Below are positions 26,515 through 36,154 of a DNA stretch of 64,000 bases, piece after piece. The stretch is from Lewinellaceae bacterium (GTDB taxonomy: Bacteria > Bacteroidota > Bacteroidia > Chitinophagales > Saprospiraceae). The notes under the pieces are model-generated. The model saw nothing but the letters and a program-made list of their open reading frames with translations, ran no database searches and was not told the DNA's origin. The position numbers were made by a program, and so were the translations under genes. Position 1 is the stretch's first letter. Each line of letters begins with the position of its first letter. The stretch is from positions 2,807,001-2,871,000 of the forward strand of contig JACJXX010000001.1 of assembly GCA_020636435.1 (NCBI GenBank), read 5' to 3'.

Positions 26515-28986
26515 ATGCTTATGAAAAATCATACTGTACTGCTGACTTCGATGCTGTTCCTCTTGTTGGGAATAGCGGCAACGCTTCAGGCCCAGGAAAA
26601 CCCCATGCCTGAATTTGCCGACCCTGTATCCAACCCGTTCGGTTTGGTATCGCCTTCCGACCTGAGTAATGCCATCATCCGGCTTAAACTGGTGGACATT
26701 AACCACGATGGCAAACTGGAAGCATTCGTGCGTTCGGCCACCAATGGTACCTCGGGTAATCTGCCACAGGACCTCTGGTACTTTGAAAATGACGGCAGTA
26801 ATGAGAACCCAAGGTTTGTATTTGAGGATGCTTACCCTTTTGGCATCCCCGGCCCCGGGCCGGACTGGATCCATCAGTTCGTGGATATAGATGGAGATGG
26901 CCTGGAAGACCTCTTTTTCACCAGCTTTGCTCTCAATAACCCCGTGAAGATGCTGAGTAACCATGGGTCGCTGCAAGGACCTGATTTCGAAGGAGATTTT
27001 GAAGAAAACCCCTACGGGATCAGCTTGCCGGTTTCGGACGCAGGCAATGATGTGCTCGATGGAGTCATGCCGAACTTCGTCGATATCGATGCTGACGGCG
27101 ATTACGACCTGTTTTACTCCGGGCTATTCTTAAATAGCGGAGCCCCTTCTGCCTTTTATTTCTCCTGGAACGAAGATCTTTCCGGCAATGGCACCGCCCC
27201 TCTATTTACACTTCCTGAAAAGAACCCTTTCGGATTGGTTTATCCCTCCGAGATCAACAATCTTTGGCGGATCAAATTTGTGGATGCAGATTGTGACGGC
27301 GACCAGGATTTCTACCTGTTCGGATTTCCGGGGCCCAGTTTTTTTTACTTTGAAAATACCGGCACCCCTTTTTTGCCTGACTTTAGCGCCGGCCCGCAAA
27401 ATTCTATAGAATTTTTCCCTTTCACCGGCGATTTTCTGGATATTGGCGGCGACGGAGATTTGGACTTGATAAGTGTCGTTGGCCACGAAATCTTGTTCTA
27501 CGAAAACCTAAGCGCTCCGGAGATGGTAGACTTCAACTACACCCAGGACGGCCTTGCCCTCGAGTTCACCGGCAACTCTTCAGACAACGCTACCTCGTGG
27601 CTCTGGGACTTCGGCGACGGGACTGCCTCCGATCTTCAGAACCCCCAGCATATCTACTCCCAGAACGGCGCCTACGCAGTGTGCCTCACCGCCCGGGGCG
27701 ATCTGCCGTGCAGCAACACAATCTGTGACACGGTGTACGCCCCTGTCTTCCCCTGGCACGAAACCCCTGTTCCCAATCCGTTTGGATTGAACGGTTTACC
27801 CCCCTTTTCTCTGAACCGATTTAGAGATTTCGATAATGACGGCACGCTGGAGGCTTTTACTTTTACCATGACAGGAGGGAACCAGCTTTATGAGAATACC
27901 GGAGACAATGCTGCACCCCAATTTGAATTGGAAGCCACAAACCCATTCGGCATACCACCGTTTGTGAATGCAGCAGAAGGATTCCCTTTTGACTTTATAG
28001 ATATTAACGGTGATGGGAACCTGGATATATTTTTGGCCTCCTTTAGGGCGGAAAACCCATTGCTTTTCCTCGAAAATACCGGCACTCCCGGACAGCCCTG
28101 GTTCGGGGATTCACAAGTGCAATCCAACCCCTTCGGATTTGTGCAACCTACTTCCGATTCCTTTCCCAATCAGCATTTGGGAGGGTTTTCATGGCCTACT
28201 TTTGTAGACATAGATGCGGACAATGACTATGACCTGTTCTTCAGTGGACAATTCGCACAGCCAGACAATCCGGTCTTTGATGAAAATATATATTTCTACC
28301 GAAATGATGACCCTTCCGGCACCTGTACTGATCCACGGTTTACAGGTCCGATCAAAAATCCTTTTAACCTGGAACCTCCCGTGTTTGTCCCGGATGCTAA
28401 TATAGTCTCCCGTTTTGTAGATACAGACTGTGATGGCGACTGGGATCTTTTTTTGACTTACGCTGGTACCCTAATCGCTTATTTTGAAAATACGGGCGCT
28501 CCTGATAACCCGGATTTTTCCGGGCCTCCAGTGATCTGGTGGGCCAGTAACCAGCCTCGTCCTGTTGGGTTTAACAGTTTTGTCTTTGGTGATTGGATGG
28601 ATATTGGCGGGGACCGTGATATGGATTACATCAGTGGAGCAGAGCGAGGCATTTTTTATGAGAATATTTCAGATGGCGCCATGGCCTGCCAGGGGCCTGT
28701 TAAAGTCGGCACAACAGAATCCCATCTCGACGCCCACTTATTGCTTTATCCCACCCCTGCCCACGACATGTTAGGCATCAGCCTCCAATCTAATGAACCT
28801 TTAGGCGGGCTGGAAGTCGAAATTTTCGATATGCTGGGACGAAGAGCCAAGAGGCTAAGCCGGCAACCAGTCAGCAATATGTTGCAGGAAACCATTTCCT
28901 TGAATGGCCTGACGGTTGGCGCCTACATCGTCAGGATCAGTTCGAAGGGCAAATCCATCGCCCGGAGGTTCGTCAGGATGGAATAG
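26515..28986 (+). CDS. Secreted FG-GAP repeat protein with PKD domain and T9SS tail
   Basis: The protein has 823 residues; Met3 (26521) may be the true start of the signal peptide (VLLTSMLFLLLGIAATLQAQ). Two sets of FG-GAP/VCBS-like repeats with DIDGDGLEDLFF, DIDADGDYDLFY and DINGDGNLDIFL surround a central PKD domain (WLWDFGDGTASDL, about 345-395), so the protein looks internally duplicated: the PNPFGL motif block recurs on both sides. The C-terminal ~75 residues (LLLYPTPAHDML ... GAYIVRISSKGK) are a T9SS sorting domain with P-T-P in place of PNP. A surface-exposed binding protein is likely. Confidence 0.85.
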   Translation: MLMKNHTVLLTSMLFLLLGIAATLQAQENPMPEFADPVSNPFGLVSPSDLSNAIIRLKLVDINHDGKLEAFVRSATNGTSGNLPQDLWYFENDGSNENPRFVFEDAYPFGIPGPGPDWIHQFVDIDGDGLEDLFFTSFALNNPVKMLSNHGSLQGPDFEGDFEENPYGISLPVSDAGNDVLDGVMPNFVDIDADGDYDLFYSGLFLNSGAPSAFYFSWNEDLSGNGTAPLFTLPEKNPFGLVYPSEINNLWRIKFVDADCDGDQDFYLFGFPGPSFFYFENTGTPFLPDFSAGPQNSIEFFPFTGDFLDIGGDGDLDLISVVGHEILFYENLSAPEMVDFNYTQDGLALEFTGNSSDNATSWLWDFGDGTASDLQNPQHIYSQNGAYAVCLTARGDLPCSNTICDTVYAPVFPWHETPVPNPFGLNGLPPFSLNRFRDFDNDGTLEAFTFTMTGGNQLYENTGDNAAPQFELEATNPFGIPPFVNAAEGFPFDFIDINGDGNLDIFLASFRAENPLLFLENTGTPGQPWFGDSQVQSNPFGFVQPTSDSFPNQHLGGFSWPTFVDIDADNDYDLFFSGQFAQPDNPVFDENIYFYRNDDPSGTCTDPRFTGPIKNPFNLEPPVFVPDANIVSRFVDTDCDGDWDLFLTYAGTLIAYFENTGAPDNPDFSGPPVIWWASNQPRPVGFNSFVFGDWMDIGGDRDMDYISGAERGIFYENISDGAMACQGPVKVGTTESHLDAHLLLYPTPAHDMLGISLQSNEPLGGLEVEIFDMLGRRAKRLSRQPVSNMLQETISLNGLTVGAYIVRISSKGKSIARRFVRME

Positions 28987-29069
28987 CAGAGGGGGTGCAC
29001 GGGGGCGCAAGCCAAAACGGCCATTCCCATGTTCCGCCTTGGGCAAATGGTCGTTTTGGCTTAAAAAAA

Positions 29070-30383
29070 CTACCGCAAATACGGCAACACGCTCACCACC
29101 TCAAAATAAGGCGAATCCCTGGCAATGCGATCGAAAAGCGAAACGTGGCCCTGCCCGAAGATGATCAGCACCCGGTCATCCGGCGTGAGCCCGATTTGGT
29201 GCAGGTTGCTCATGGTGCGCAGATTGCGTTGGTTCCAGGTGGCCACCAGGTCGGCCCCGGCGTAATTGTCGCCATCTACGGTAGGGAGGAAAAACCGCAG
29301 GTAGAGTTGGTAGTTCAGGTCCAGGAATTCCGGCAGGTTCATTTTATAGAGCATGTCGGCTATCGTGCCTTCTTTGAGCCAGCCGTTCATCACGGTGATG
29401 GCATTTTGCCCGTATTGTTCCAATTCGGCCATGCGTGCTCCGTGCCGGGCGGGGTCGGAGGCAATGGCCTGCTCCAGGCCCGGCGCGTCGAGGTCCATGC
29501 GCACATCGATGGGATAGATGGTTTCGTGGCCCAGCATTTTTGCCAGCCGGAAGCCGATCTGTTCCCGTTCGTCACGGCCGGGTTCATAGTTGCCGGATAG
29601 GTATTTCTGGTATAATGCGATCCAGGCGCTGTCTCCGAAGGGCGCTTCAATAGCGATCTTAGTCGGTTGAAAAGCGGCCAGCTTTTTCACTACTTCTTCA
29701 ATCTCCGCCTGCCGCTTCGGGGCGAGCACATCATCGGCTTCCACGTTGAATTTGTCGAGGTTGGGGTTGCCCATGTGGTAGGCGCCGAGCAGCATCAAAG
29801 GGATCGGCTTTTCGTCCAACTGGAATGTTGACAAAATTTCAGTCGTTTCCGGCGTAGCCGTCGCCGAGCTGCGTTGGTAAACCAGGGCGGCTTCCTTATG
29901 GCTGCCGTCCTTTTGCTTCATGGCGAGGTAGTGCGTGCAGGTATTGCCGGCCAGCTTCATGGTCAGGCCGTTGAAGTATGCTGTATTTTGTTCCAGCTTC
30001 ACCAGGGGAAAGGTGACGTACTCGTCTTTCTCCTCCCAGCCCGTCAGCCCGGGGTTGAAGTGTTTGACCTTGTACACCAAAGAGTTGCCGGCCGGCTCGA
30101 TGAGGCAGATTTCGTAGAAGTGAGGTTTGCCTTTCTCGATGAGCCGAAAGGTAGCCACCATGGTACCGCCCAAGGGCGGGTTCCAGTTTTCTTCCAGCGT
30201 GCCGCCGAAGCCTTCGCCCAGCCAGCGGCCGGCGAGCCAGGCCAGATCGTCGATGCTGGCCTCGGGCATGTTGGCCGGATCGTCGAGCTTCAGGGTGTGT
30301 TCGGTGAGTTGGGATTGGGCAAATAAGGCGGAAGATGAGCATAAAAAAACGAGTAGCGAGAATAGTTTGGTCAATTTTTTCAT
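29070..30383 (-). CDS. Exported DUF6265-DUF5694 two-domain protein
   Basis: The protein has 437 residues from the ATG at 30383; a GTG two codons earlier is the longest start but the signal peptide (KLFSLLVFLCSSSALFAQ) fits the ATG. Residues ~35-165 resemble DUF6265 (LAWLAGRWLGEGFGGTLEE and NPPLGGTMVATFR), a barrel domain. Residues ~185-437 resemble DUF5694 (LLGAYHMGNP, ADDVLAPKRQAEI, PTKIAIEAPFGD and a C-terminal IFGQGHV), a fold related in outline to TraB/ChaN enzymes with GxH...GxGH residues. It is the last gene of a four-gene operon (42 bases after the preceding stop). Catalysis is inferred, not shown. Confidence 0.78.
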   Translation of the reverse strand: MKKLTKLFSLLVFLCSSSALFAQSQLTEHTLKLDDPANMPEASIDDLAWLAGRWLGEGFGGTLEENWNPPLGGTMVATFRLIEKGKPHFYEICLIEPAGNSLVYKVKHFNPGLTGWEEKDEYVTFPLVKLEQNTAYFNGLTMKLAGNTCTHYLAMKQKDGSHKEAALVYQRSSATATPETTEILSTFQLDEKPIPLMLLGAYHMGNPNLDKFNVEADDVLAPKRQAEIEEVVKKLAAFQPTKIAIEAPFGDSAWIALYQKYLSGNYEPGRDEREQIGFRLAKMLGHETIYPIDVRMDLDAPGLEQAIASDPARHGARMAELEQYGQNAITVMNGWLKEGTIADMLYKMNLPEFLDLNYQLYLRFFLPTVDGDNYAGADLVATWNQRNLRTMSNLHQIGLTPDDRVLIIFGQGHVSLFDRIARDSPYFEVVSVLPYLR

Positions 30384-30425
30384 CAGCACAAGTTTATGGG
30401 TGAAAATGGTTATTTTTTTGCTCCA

Positions 30426-30977
30426 TCACGAGTTATCATACGCCATTTTCAGCCACTTCACCACCTCGGCATCGATATCCTTCAAATCCGCGGCGCGGAT
30501 GCGGTGAGAACACATGCTGTTCCAGCTCCCGGCGGCTTCCAGCTTGCCCTGCGGTTCCGCATCTTTCAGGTTCAGCCCGATGTCGAGCCGGGTTTTGGTG
30601 GAGGGCTGCAGGATGGCGAACTGCTTGTTCCGCCGCAAGCTGACGTAGGCCTTTTTCGGGGCGATTTCTACATCCTTTCCGAATTTCCCCACCTCTTTCA
30701 TGAGTTTGTCGTACATCGGGCGGAGGTTTTCCTTGCCTTTGTATTGCTCGGCCACGAGGTCGACCGTTTCGGCCAGGTTGGCGGCGGCGGAACCCCTGGC
30801 TTCATGAGCCACGAGGTTGGCGAAGCCGTGGGTGAAGCCGTGTTCCGATTTCAGGAATTTGATGATCTCGCCGTGCTTGGAAAGGCCGGAGGATTGCACT
30901 ATGGCCACCCATTCCGCCAGCGGCTTGCCGGTGTTCTTTTCCAGGTTGGCGATCATTGTTTTTGCTGCTTTGTCCAT
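30426..30977 (-). CDS. DUF4287/DUF5655 domain protein
   Basis: The protein has 183 residues and is cytosolic. The N-terminal ~70 residues (MIANLEKNTGKPLAEW and KHGEIIKFLKSEHGFTHG, then ANLVAH) match DUF4287. Residues ~80-180 (YDKLMKEVGKFGKDVEIAPK, then KAYVSLRRNKQFAIL and TKTRLDIGLNL) match DUF5655, a domain found in predicted transport or DNA-interacting proteins. The combination is common in bacteria. It is the third gene of the 32241-29070 operon. Function unknown. Confidence 0.8.
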   Translation of the reverse strand: MDKAAKTMIANLEKNTGKPLAEWVAIVQSSGLSKHGEIIKFLKSEHGFTHGFANLVAHEARGSAAANLAETVDLVAEQYKGKENLRPMYDKLMKEVGKFGKDVEIAPKKAYVSLRRNKQFAILQPSTKTRLDIGLNLKDAEPQGKLEAAGSWNSMCSHRIRAADLKDIDAEVVKWLKMAYDNS

Positions 30978-31022
30978 TGGTAAAAGGTTTTTTCCGGAAG
31001 ATAAGAACTTGTGGCCTGGTTC

Positions 31023-31631
31023 TCAATTTCTGCTCAACACTTTTCCCCAGTCCAGCGGCCCTTGTGTCATCCGGACGAACAAACACTTCAGAATCTCAGG
31101 GTTGGATGCTCCTGCCATTCGCCAAACCTTTTCCCGATATTCCTCGTCCTCTATTTGCCCCCAGCCGGTTAGGATGGCACTCACCTTTACTTTTCCTTTT
31201 CCTGCTTCTTCAAACTTCATCGTAGCCCGAAGAGCCTGCATGGCTTCGTCCCGGTACAGCCCCTTCGGCACCCGCACGCCCTTGGTCGTAAACTGTTCGA
31301 AAGGGATGACGTTGATGACCTCGTTGATGAAGTTATTCGGGTCGCCTATCTTTGCTTTTAAATTATAGGAGGCTTCCCATTTCCCGCCATTTTTAAGCTC
31401 TACCTCGATAATGGGCGCCACATGTGTGGCCAGTTCCTGGTTATCGGCGTAGTAATTCCATACCTCCTCGATGGTGCCTTCGACAACTATTTCGTGCCGC
31501 TGCACCCATTGCCCATTGTCCTTTTTTACGGAAGCATCTATTACCTTCCCTGTTTCAGGGCGGCCCTGCTTCGTCAGGACATTGCAGGAAACCAATAGCA
31601 AAGACAGGAGGAAGAATAATAATTTTTTCAT
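31023..31631 (-). CDS. SRPBCC (START-like) lipoprotein
   Basis: The protein has 202 residues from the ATG at 31631; the open frame continues to 31685, but that extension overlaps the preceding gene and precedes the signal peptide. The lipobox is LLVSC. The body resembles the SRPBCC/polyketide-cyclase fold: HEIVVEGTIEEVWNYYAD, a hallmark first strand and helix, then a central sheet (VELKNGGKWEASYNLKAK) and a long C-terminal helix (EEYREKVWRMAGASNPEILK). These proteins bind hydrophobic ligands. It is gene 2 of the operon, 43 bases after gene 1. Confidence 0.72.
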   Translation of the reverse strand: MKKLLFFLLSLLLVSCNVLTKQGRPETGKVIDASVKKDNGQWVQRHEIVVEGTIEEVWNYYADNQELATHVAPIIEVELKNGGKWEASYNLKAKIGDPNNFINEVINVIPFEQFTTKGVRVPKGLYRDEAMQALRATMKFEEAGKGKVKVSAILTGWGQIEDEEYREKVWRMAGASNPEILKCLFVRMTQGPLDWGKVLSRN

Positions 31632-31674
31632 GGCCTCAGGATTTTGTAAAGATTTAGGTTGTGTTCTATTGAAT

Positions 31675-32241
31675 CTAATCTTCATTCAACTTCCAGACAT
31701 AATACCGCCGCTTTACCCACTCCCCGCCCTCAATGCTGAACGATTGGGTATGATGTTCCCCAGCTTCCATCCAGCTGTGGTGGCCGCTTTCAAAGGCGGC
31801 GCCCTCCGGGCTGGTAAATGTCTGCTGTTCCTTCACGCTGCCGTCGTCCAGCCGCCAAATCCGGCCCTGCCCTACGGTGCCGTCGCTGCCGATCTGCACG
31901 ATGCGCGCCTCTCCGGCTGCAGGGTCCCAGAATTCCAGGAATTGCCAGACGGCGCCCACATCCTTGCCTTCGCGGAGGCAGTAAAGCCGGCCTTTCAGGT
32001 GCTTTTTGCCCAGGCCGTATTCCCATTGCAGCCCGTAGGCGTCGAAGGGTTCGTTGTCGCTTTTATGGGCGCTGTTGTCGGTTATCCAGGTTCCGGTTCC
32101 CCGGGTGCGGGCAGCCCAGTCGTCGAGCAGCCATTGGGGGATGGCCGCGGGATTCAATTGTTCAGGCTCCGGGCTTTCCTGAGCACAGAGGCTCAGGGGC
32201 AACAAGAGCGAAAACAAGTAGAACAGCATTTGCTTTTCCAT
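31675..32241 (-). CDS. Exported protein of unknown function, first gene of an operon
   Basis: The protein has 188 residues from the ATG at 32241, which directly precedes a signal peptide (MLFYLFSLLLPLSLCAQ); the frame is open to 32274. The mature part is beta-rich and Trp/Gly-rich (RGTGTWITDNSAHK, LQWEYGLGKKHLKGRLYCL, WRLDDGSVKEQQTFTSPEG), a pattern like small lipocalin-type barrels that report on substrates, but no family is firmly recognised. Genes 32241-29070 run in one direction with gaps of 43, 45 and 42 bases. The AraC regulator at 32457 is divergent. Confidence 0.65.
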   Translation of the reverse strand: MEKQMLFYLFSLLLPLSLCAQESPEPEQLNPAAIPQWLLDDWAARTRGTGTWITDNSAHKSDNEPFDAYGLQWEYGLGKKHLKGRLYCLREGKDVGAVWQFLEFWDPAAGEARIVQIGSDGTVGQGRIWRLDDGSVKEQQTFTSPEGAAFESGHHSWMEAGEHHTQSFSIEGGEWVKRRYYVWKLNED

Positions 32242-32415
32242 AACTTTGGATTTAATTAGCCGGGTGATTTCCACTTTTGATAAAAGTCCGCTTTCTTTCG
32301 GGAACAGAAGTGCCGTTTAATTAATTGTCACCCCTTCTGCCGGCACTATGGGGTATCAGTAAATAAATTGTGCCCATCAGGCAGGGGAAGGCAGGCAATT
32401 TTAGCCGCTAATGCC

Positions 32416-32423
32416 TAACTTTG
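32416..32423 (+). promoter_or_regulatory. Candidate -7 element TAACTTTG
   Basis: Exact TAnnTTTG match 33 bases before the ATG at 32457. No clear -33 partner. Confidence 0.35.
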
Positions 32424-32456
32424 GAAATACCCGGCAAAACTCAACCCAGCCTGACC

Positions 32457-33617
32457 ATGAATAACATCAACTCCGGCAATACGCAATGGCTTACCTTCCT
32501 GCTGGCGGCGGCGGCCCTGCATGGCCTCTGGCTGGCTGGTTTGCTCTTTGCCAAAAACGAAGGCCGGCAGGGCTTGAAGCTGCTGGCCGCCGCCTTCGTC
32601 CTGGTCTCGCTGTACCTGCTGAACTACTTGTTTTTCCTCACCGGGTTTATTCGTTCCACTCCGCATTTGCTGGGTGTTTTTTATCCGTTGTTTTTTCTCA
32701 TCGGCCCCTGTTTTTACTTTTTTGTCCGACATTCCCTGGCGCCGGATTTTCGCTTCGGGTGGGCCCACCTGTGGCACCTCCTGTTGCCGGTTGCCGCCTT
32801 TTTTGACACGCTGGAGCTTTACGCCCTGCCGGCAGCCACAAAATTGAAGGCAATTGACGTCATCCTTTCCGGCGAATGGAAACTGAGCTGGCTCGACCTC
32901 CTGCTCAGCAGTGGTTTTCTGGTGCAACTTATCGTATATGTGGCTGCGGCCTGGTGGCTAGCCTGGCGTTTTGAACACCGGCAGGACGGCCCGCCGAACC
33001 AACGCAACGCCCGCTGGTACCGCCAGTTTTGCCTGGGGTTCCTGATATTTCTTTTGCTGGACCTGGCGGCCAGGGCCTCTCTTTTCGCCCTGGAAATAGA
33101 TGGCCCGGTGATGGAAATGGTGGTTGCATCGCTGCTGGCCCTGGCCATTCAGTTGGCTGGTTATCGGGCTATCGGGCGCCTGGGAGACTTTCCAAAAATA
33201 CTGCCCGCCCTGGCAGGGGAAAACGGCAATGGCAAATACAAAACCTCGCCGCTCACCCCCGAACAGATGGAAGCCCACCAGGATGAATTGCTGTCTCTGA
33301 TGAAAAGGGAACAACCCCACCTCGACGCCTCCCTCAAGATATCCGGCCTGGCCGAACGCCTCGGCATTCCCTCCCACCACCTTTCGCAAGTGCTCAACGA
33401 GGGCATGGAAACCAATTTTTACGATTTCGTGAACAGCTACCGGGTAGAGGCGGCCAAACGGCGGCTGAAGGATGAAAACTACCGCCATTACAGTATCCTC
33501 GCCATCGGCCTGGAGTGTGGGTTTGCCAATAAAACGACCTTTAACCGGACATTCAAAAAAATGACGGGGTTGACGCCGTCGGAGTATATGGCAGAAGAAA
33601 AGGAGGCCATGAAGTGA
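32457..33617 (+). CDS. Membrane-anchored AraC-family transcriptional regulator
   Basis: The protein has 386 residues from the ATG at 32457 (the open frame reaches 32421). About seven transmembrane helices fill residues 10-245, and an AraC DNA-binding domain fills ~285-386: GLAERLGIPSHHLSQVLNEG is the first HTH, YSILAIGLECGFANKTTFNRTF the second, then GLTPSEYMAEE. It has the same architecture as the protein at 770-1765. It is divergent from the four-gene operon starting at 32241 with 215 bases between starts, so that operon is its most likely target. Confidence 0.9.
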   Translation: MNNINSGNTQWLTFLLAAAALHGLWLAGLLFAKNEGRQGLKLLAAAFVLVSLYLLNYLFFLTGFIRSTPHLLGVFYPLFFLIGPCFYFFVRHSLAPDFRFGWAHLWHLLLPVAAFFDTLELYALPAATKLKAIDVILSGEWKLSWLDLLLSSGFLVQLIVYVAAAWWLAWRFEHRQDGPPNQRNARWYRQFCLGFLIFLLLDLAARASLFALEIDGPVMEMVVASLLALAIQLAGYRAIGRLGDFPKILPALAGENGNGKYKTSPLTPEQMEAHQDELLSLMKREQPHLDASLKISGLAERLGIPSHHLSQVLNEGMETNFYDFVNSYRVEAAKRRLKDENYRHYSILAIGLECGFANKTTFNRTFKKMTGLTPSEYMAEEKEAMK

Positions 33618-33696
33618 TTTGGGCCCACTCGCCAGTAACAGTTAATGGAAAAGGACGATAACAGGCCTTTTACTTCCCATCTTTGCCAAAAAAAAA

Positions 33697-35526
33697 ATGG
33701 ACGCTCGTTATCTACCCTTCCCGTTTGGGGCCCTGGTGCTACTGTTGGTCCTACTCCCACTCTCCCTCGGCGCTCAACTATTCACCCAGGCTGCTGATGC
33801 CGGCGAGGCCGTCACCGACAACCTGCCCACCGTTGGCGGCAGCTGGAACGATCTGGACAATGACGGCTACCCGGAACTGCTCATCACCGGCTTTGACGGC
33901 GCCCGCAACAACCGGCTGTACCTCAACGGGCAGGATGGCTCCTACTCCACCCTGTTCAATTCGCCTTTCACCCAAACGCCCGGCATCTGGGGCAGCGTGC
34001 TCGGCCTGCTCGGCGATTACGACAACGACGGCGACGAGGATGTCATGCTGTGCAGCTACCGGGACAATGCCGGCCAGAAGCTGCCGCTCTGGCTCCTGAG
34101 AAACAGCGGCGCCCCGGATTATGAACTCTCCCCGGACACTGCGTTTAGCTCACCCAACGGCAGCTATCCCACCGCGACCTGGGTGGATTATGACCTGGAC
34201 GGCGACCTCGACTTCTTCGCCGGGGCAGCCAACGGCTCCACCGACCTGTTCTACCGCAACGATGGCCCCGGCGCCTTTACAAGAATGGATACCCTGTCTT
34301 TCCTGAAGTTCCGCTCCGGCTTCATCACGCACGACAGCTGGATCGACCTCGACGAGGACGGCGACCTCGACCTGTACATCGCCAATTACTCCGCGCCCAA
34401 CGCCAATACTTTTCACCGGTCTATGCTCAAGGAAACCGGCGACCCCAATTACTTTGTCCTAACTGAGATTGAAGGCCTCACCGGCACAGCCGGCGCCAAC
34501 ATCGGCGTCAACTGGGTCGACTACGACAACGACGGCGACCTCGATATCTACCTCAACCACTACAACGCCCGGGATCGCTTCTTCCGCAACGACGGAAACC
34601 TCGTTTTCACCGAGATCACTGGCCAGCCCATGCTCGATGTCAGTGCCTACACCAACTTCAATATCTGGGCAGACTTCGACAACGACGGGCGGCTCGACCT
34701 GGCCCTGGCCCACCAACTGGGCGGCTCTTCCAAAGGCAAGATTTACCTCAACCAGGAAAGCGGCTTCACGTTGTTGAGCAGCGAAGAGGCCGGAGATATC
34801 AGTACGACTACCATCGCCCAGGCCCAGTCCGCCGGCCTGGCCGACCACGACCTGGACGGGGATGTGGACATCTATGTGGCCAATACGGTTTCTGCGTCTA
34901 CATCAGCCCCTAATTTTCTGTTCCGCAACGAAACCGGCAATCAGAACAACTGGCTTCAGGTGAAGCTGAAAGGCGTGGAGAGCAACCGCAACGGCTACGG
35001 TTCCAGAGTATTTGTCACCGCTGTCATCAATGGCGATACGGTGCGGCAGATGCGGTATGCCTCCGGCGGCACGGCGAGCTATTCCTTCCAGGAAAGCACC
35101 CGGTTGCATTTCGGGCTGGGCGACGCGGAGGAGGTGATTTCAGTAGAAGTGCACTGGCTCTCCGGGACGGTGGACGTTTGCACCGGTTTAGCCGCCAACC
35201 GGCAGATCGAGATAGAGGAAGGAAGCTGCCTCGCCAGTGGGGTAAACGAAAGCCTGGAGGAGGAAGGCGGCTTTCAATGGCTTAATCTATATCCAAATCC
35301 GGGAAGCGCGACCCTGGCCTGCACTGTTATTTTTAAAAGGACAACCCGCCTGTTTTGGAGGCTGGTTGATGAAAATGGCCGAACCTGCCTGTCCGGCAGC
35401 TCGATCTTTCCCGAAGGACAATATCGAATACCCCTTCAAGCTGGGGACCTTCCCGCCGGGAGATACACCGTCGAGCTTTGGGTGGGGCGGAATAAAAAGG
35501 CCTGGCCTTGGGTGAAGGGCAGGTAA
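33697..35526 (+). CDS. Secreted FG-GAP/ASPIC-UnbV protein, T9SS cargo
   Basis: The protein has 609 residues. After a signal peptide (GALVLLLVLLPLSLGAQ) it has FG-GAP/VCBS repeats with calcium-type loops (DLDNDGYPELLITG, DYDNDGDEDVMLC, DYDLDGDLDFFAG, DLDEDGDLDLYIA; about 40-410). Residues ~417-509 are an ASPIC/UnbV domain (ESNRNGYGSRVFV, then RLHFGLGDAEEVISVEVHW). The last ~85 residues hold the T9SS sorting domain (WLNLYPNPGSATL ... LPAGRYTVEL). It is a smaller relative of the protein at 8689-11514. The gene is followed 2 bases after its stop by a structured repeat. Confidence 0.88.
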   Translation: MDARYLPFPFGALVLLLVLLPLSLGAQLFTQAADAGEAVTDNLPTVGGSWNDLDNDGYPELLITGFDGARNNRLYLNGQDGSYSTLFNSPFTQTPGIWGSVLGLLGDYDNDGDEDVMLCSYRDNAGQKLPLWLLRNSGAPDYELSPDTAFSSPNGSYPTATWVDYDLDGDLDFFAGAANGSTDLFYRNDGPGAFTRMDTLSFLKFRSGFITHDSWIDLDEDGDLDLYIANYSAPNANTFHRSMLKETGDPNYFVLTEIEGLTGTAGANIGVNWVDYDNDGDLDIYLNHYNARDRFFRNDGNLVFTEITGQPMLDVSAYTNFNIWADFDNDGRLDLALAHQLGGSSKGKIYLNQESGFTLLSSEEAGDISTTTIAQAQSAGLADHDLDGDVDIYVANTVSASTSAPNFLFRNETGNQNNWLQVKLKGVESNRNGYGSRVFVTAVINGDTVRQMRYASGGTASYSFQESTRLHFGLGDAEEVISVEVHWLSGTVDVCTGLAANRQIEIEEGSCLASGVNESLEEEGGFQWLNLYPNPGSATLACTVIFKRTTRLFWRLVDENGRTCLSGSSIFPEGQYRIPLQAGDLPAGRYTVELWVGRNKKAWPWVKGR

Positions 35527-35528
35527 TT

Positions 35529-35727
35529 CTACTTTGTTAACTTAACAGGAGCGCGGGCCTCCAGGCCCGCGAGGGCTGCCTCGGGCAGCCCATAAAAAGG
35601 CAATATCATGCTAAAAACCTGCTTTAAGCAGGTTTATGCGGGCCTGGAGAGCCTGCCCCGTACCCAAAGGGTCGGGGCCCGCACTCCAGGCACTTCGGCC
35701 ATGCGAGATTTTAAGTTAACAAAGTAG
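35529..35727. repeat. GC-rich multi-hairpin element with CTACTTTGTTAACTTAA ends, copy 1
   Basis: Perfect 17-bp inverted ends CTACTTTGTTAACTTAA / TTAAGTTAACAAAGTAG enclose the arm GCGGGCCTCCAGGCCCGC, a GGGCTGCC/GGCAGCCC hairpin and an AACCTGCTTTAAGCAGGTT hairpin. The inner part is inverted relative to 40450-40625. The right arm carries an extra insertion (about 35650-35682). Confidence 0.82.
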
Positions 35728-35773
35728 TAGTAAGTAGTCGGACAGATTTAATTTAACTATAAATGGGGCCTGA

Positions 35774-36154
35774 TTACTTATGCAAAAACTCCTGAAGCAG
35801 CCTGCCTAATACCTCCGGCTGATCCTGCATCACGTTGCAGCCCGAACCTTCCACCACTATGGAGCGGATATGCTCGTTTTTGGCCGCCAGCTGGAACCAT
35901 TCATCGGTATACCAGGAAAGGAAAAAACTGGCGGGGTTTTCCAAAACGACGGGAGAAAATGAAGGCACGGCTACCAGCACGGGAATGCTTACCCGTTCAT
36001 AACAGGCGTAGTCGGCAGCCCAGTATTCGCACAGGTATCGGATTTGCACCGGCAGGGGCGCTTTGTTGGCCTGCTCGAACAGCCGTTGGCAAGCCAGGGA
36101 GTCGACGGAATACACCACCGGCGGCGTAATAGCCGGTTGAAAAATTCCAGGCAA
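35774..36154 (-). pseudogene. C-terminal fragment of an alpha/beta hydrolase
   Basis: This open stretch lacks an ATG (first usable codon TTG). Its sequence, VSIPVLVAVPSFSPVVLENP then FFLSWYTDEW and IRSIVVEGSGCNVMQDQPEV, followed by LLQEFL, looks like the last third of an alpha/beta hydrolase: the catalytic-Asp strand region and the final His-containing helix (here HxxD replaced by NVMQDQP). The N-terminal two thirds are missing. It overlaps, in another frame, the end of the membrane fragment at 35997-36488. The pair looks like a deletion chimera. Confidence 0.6.
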
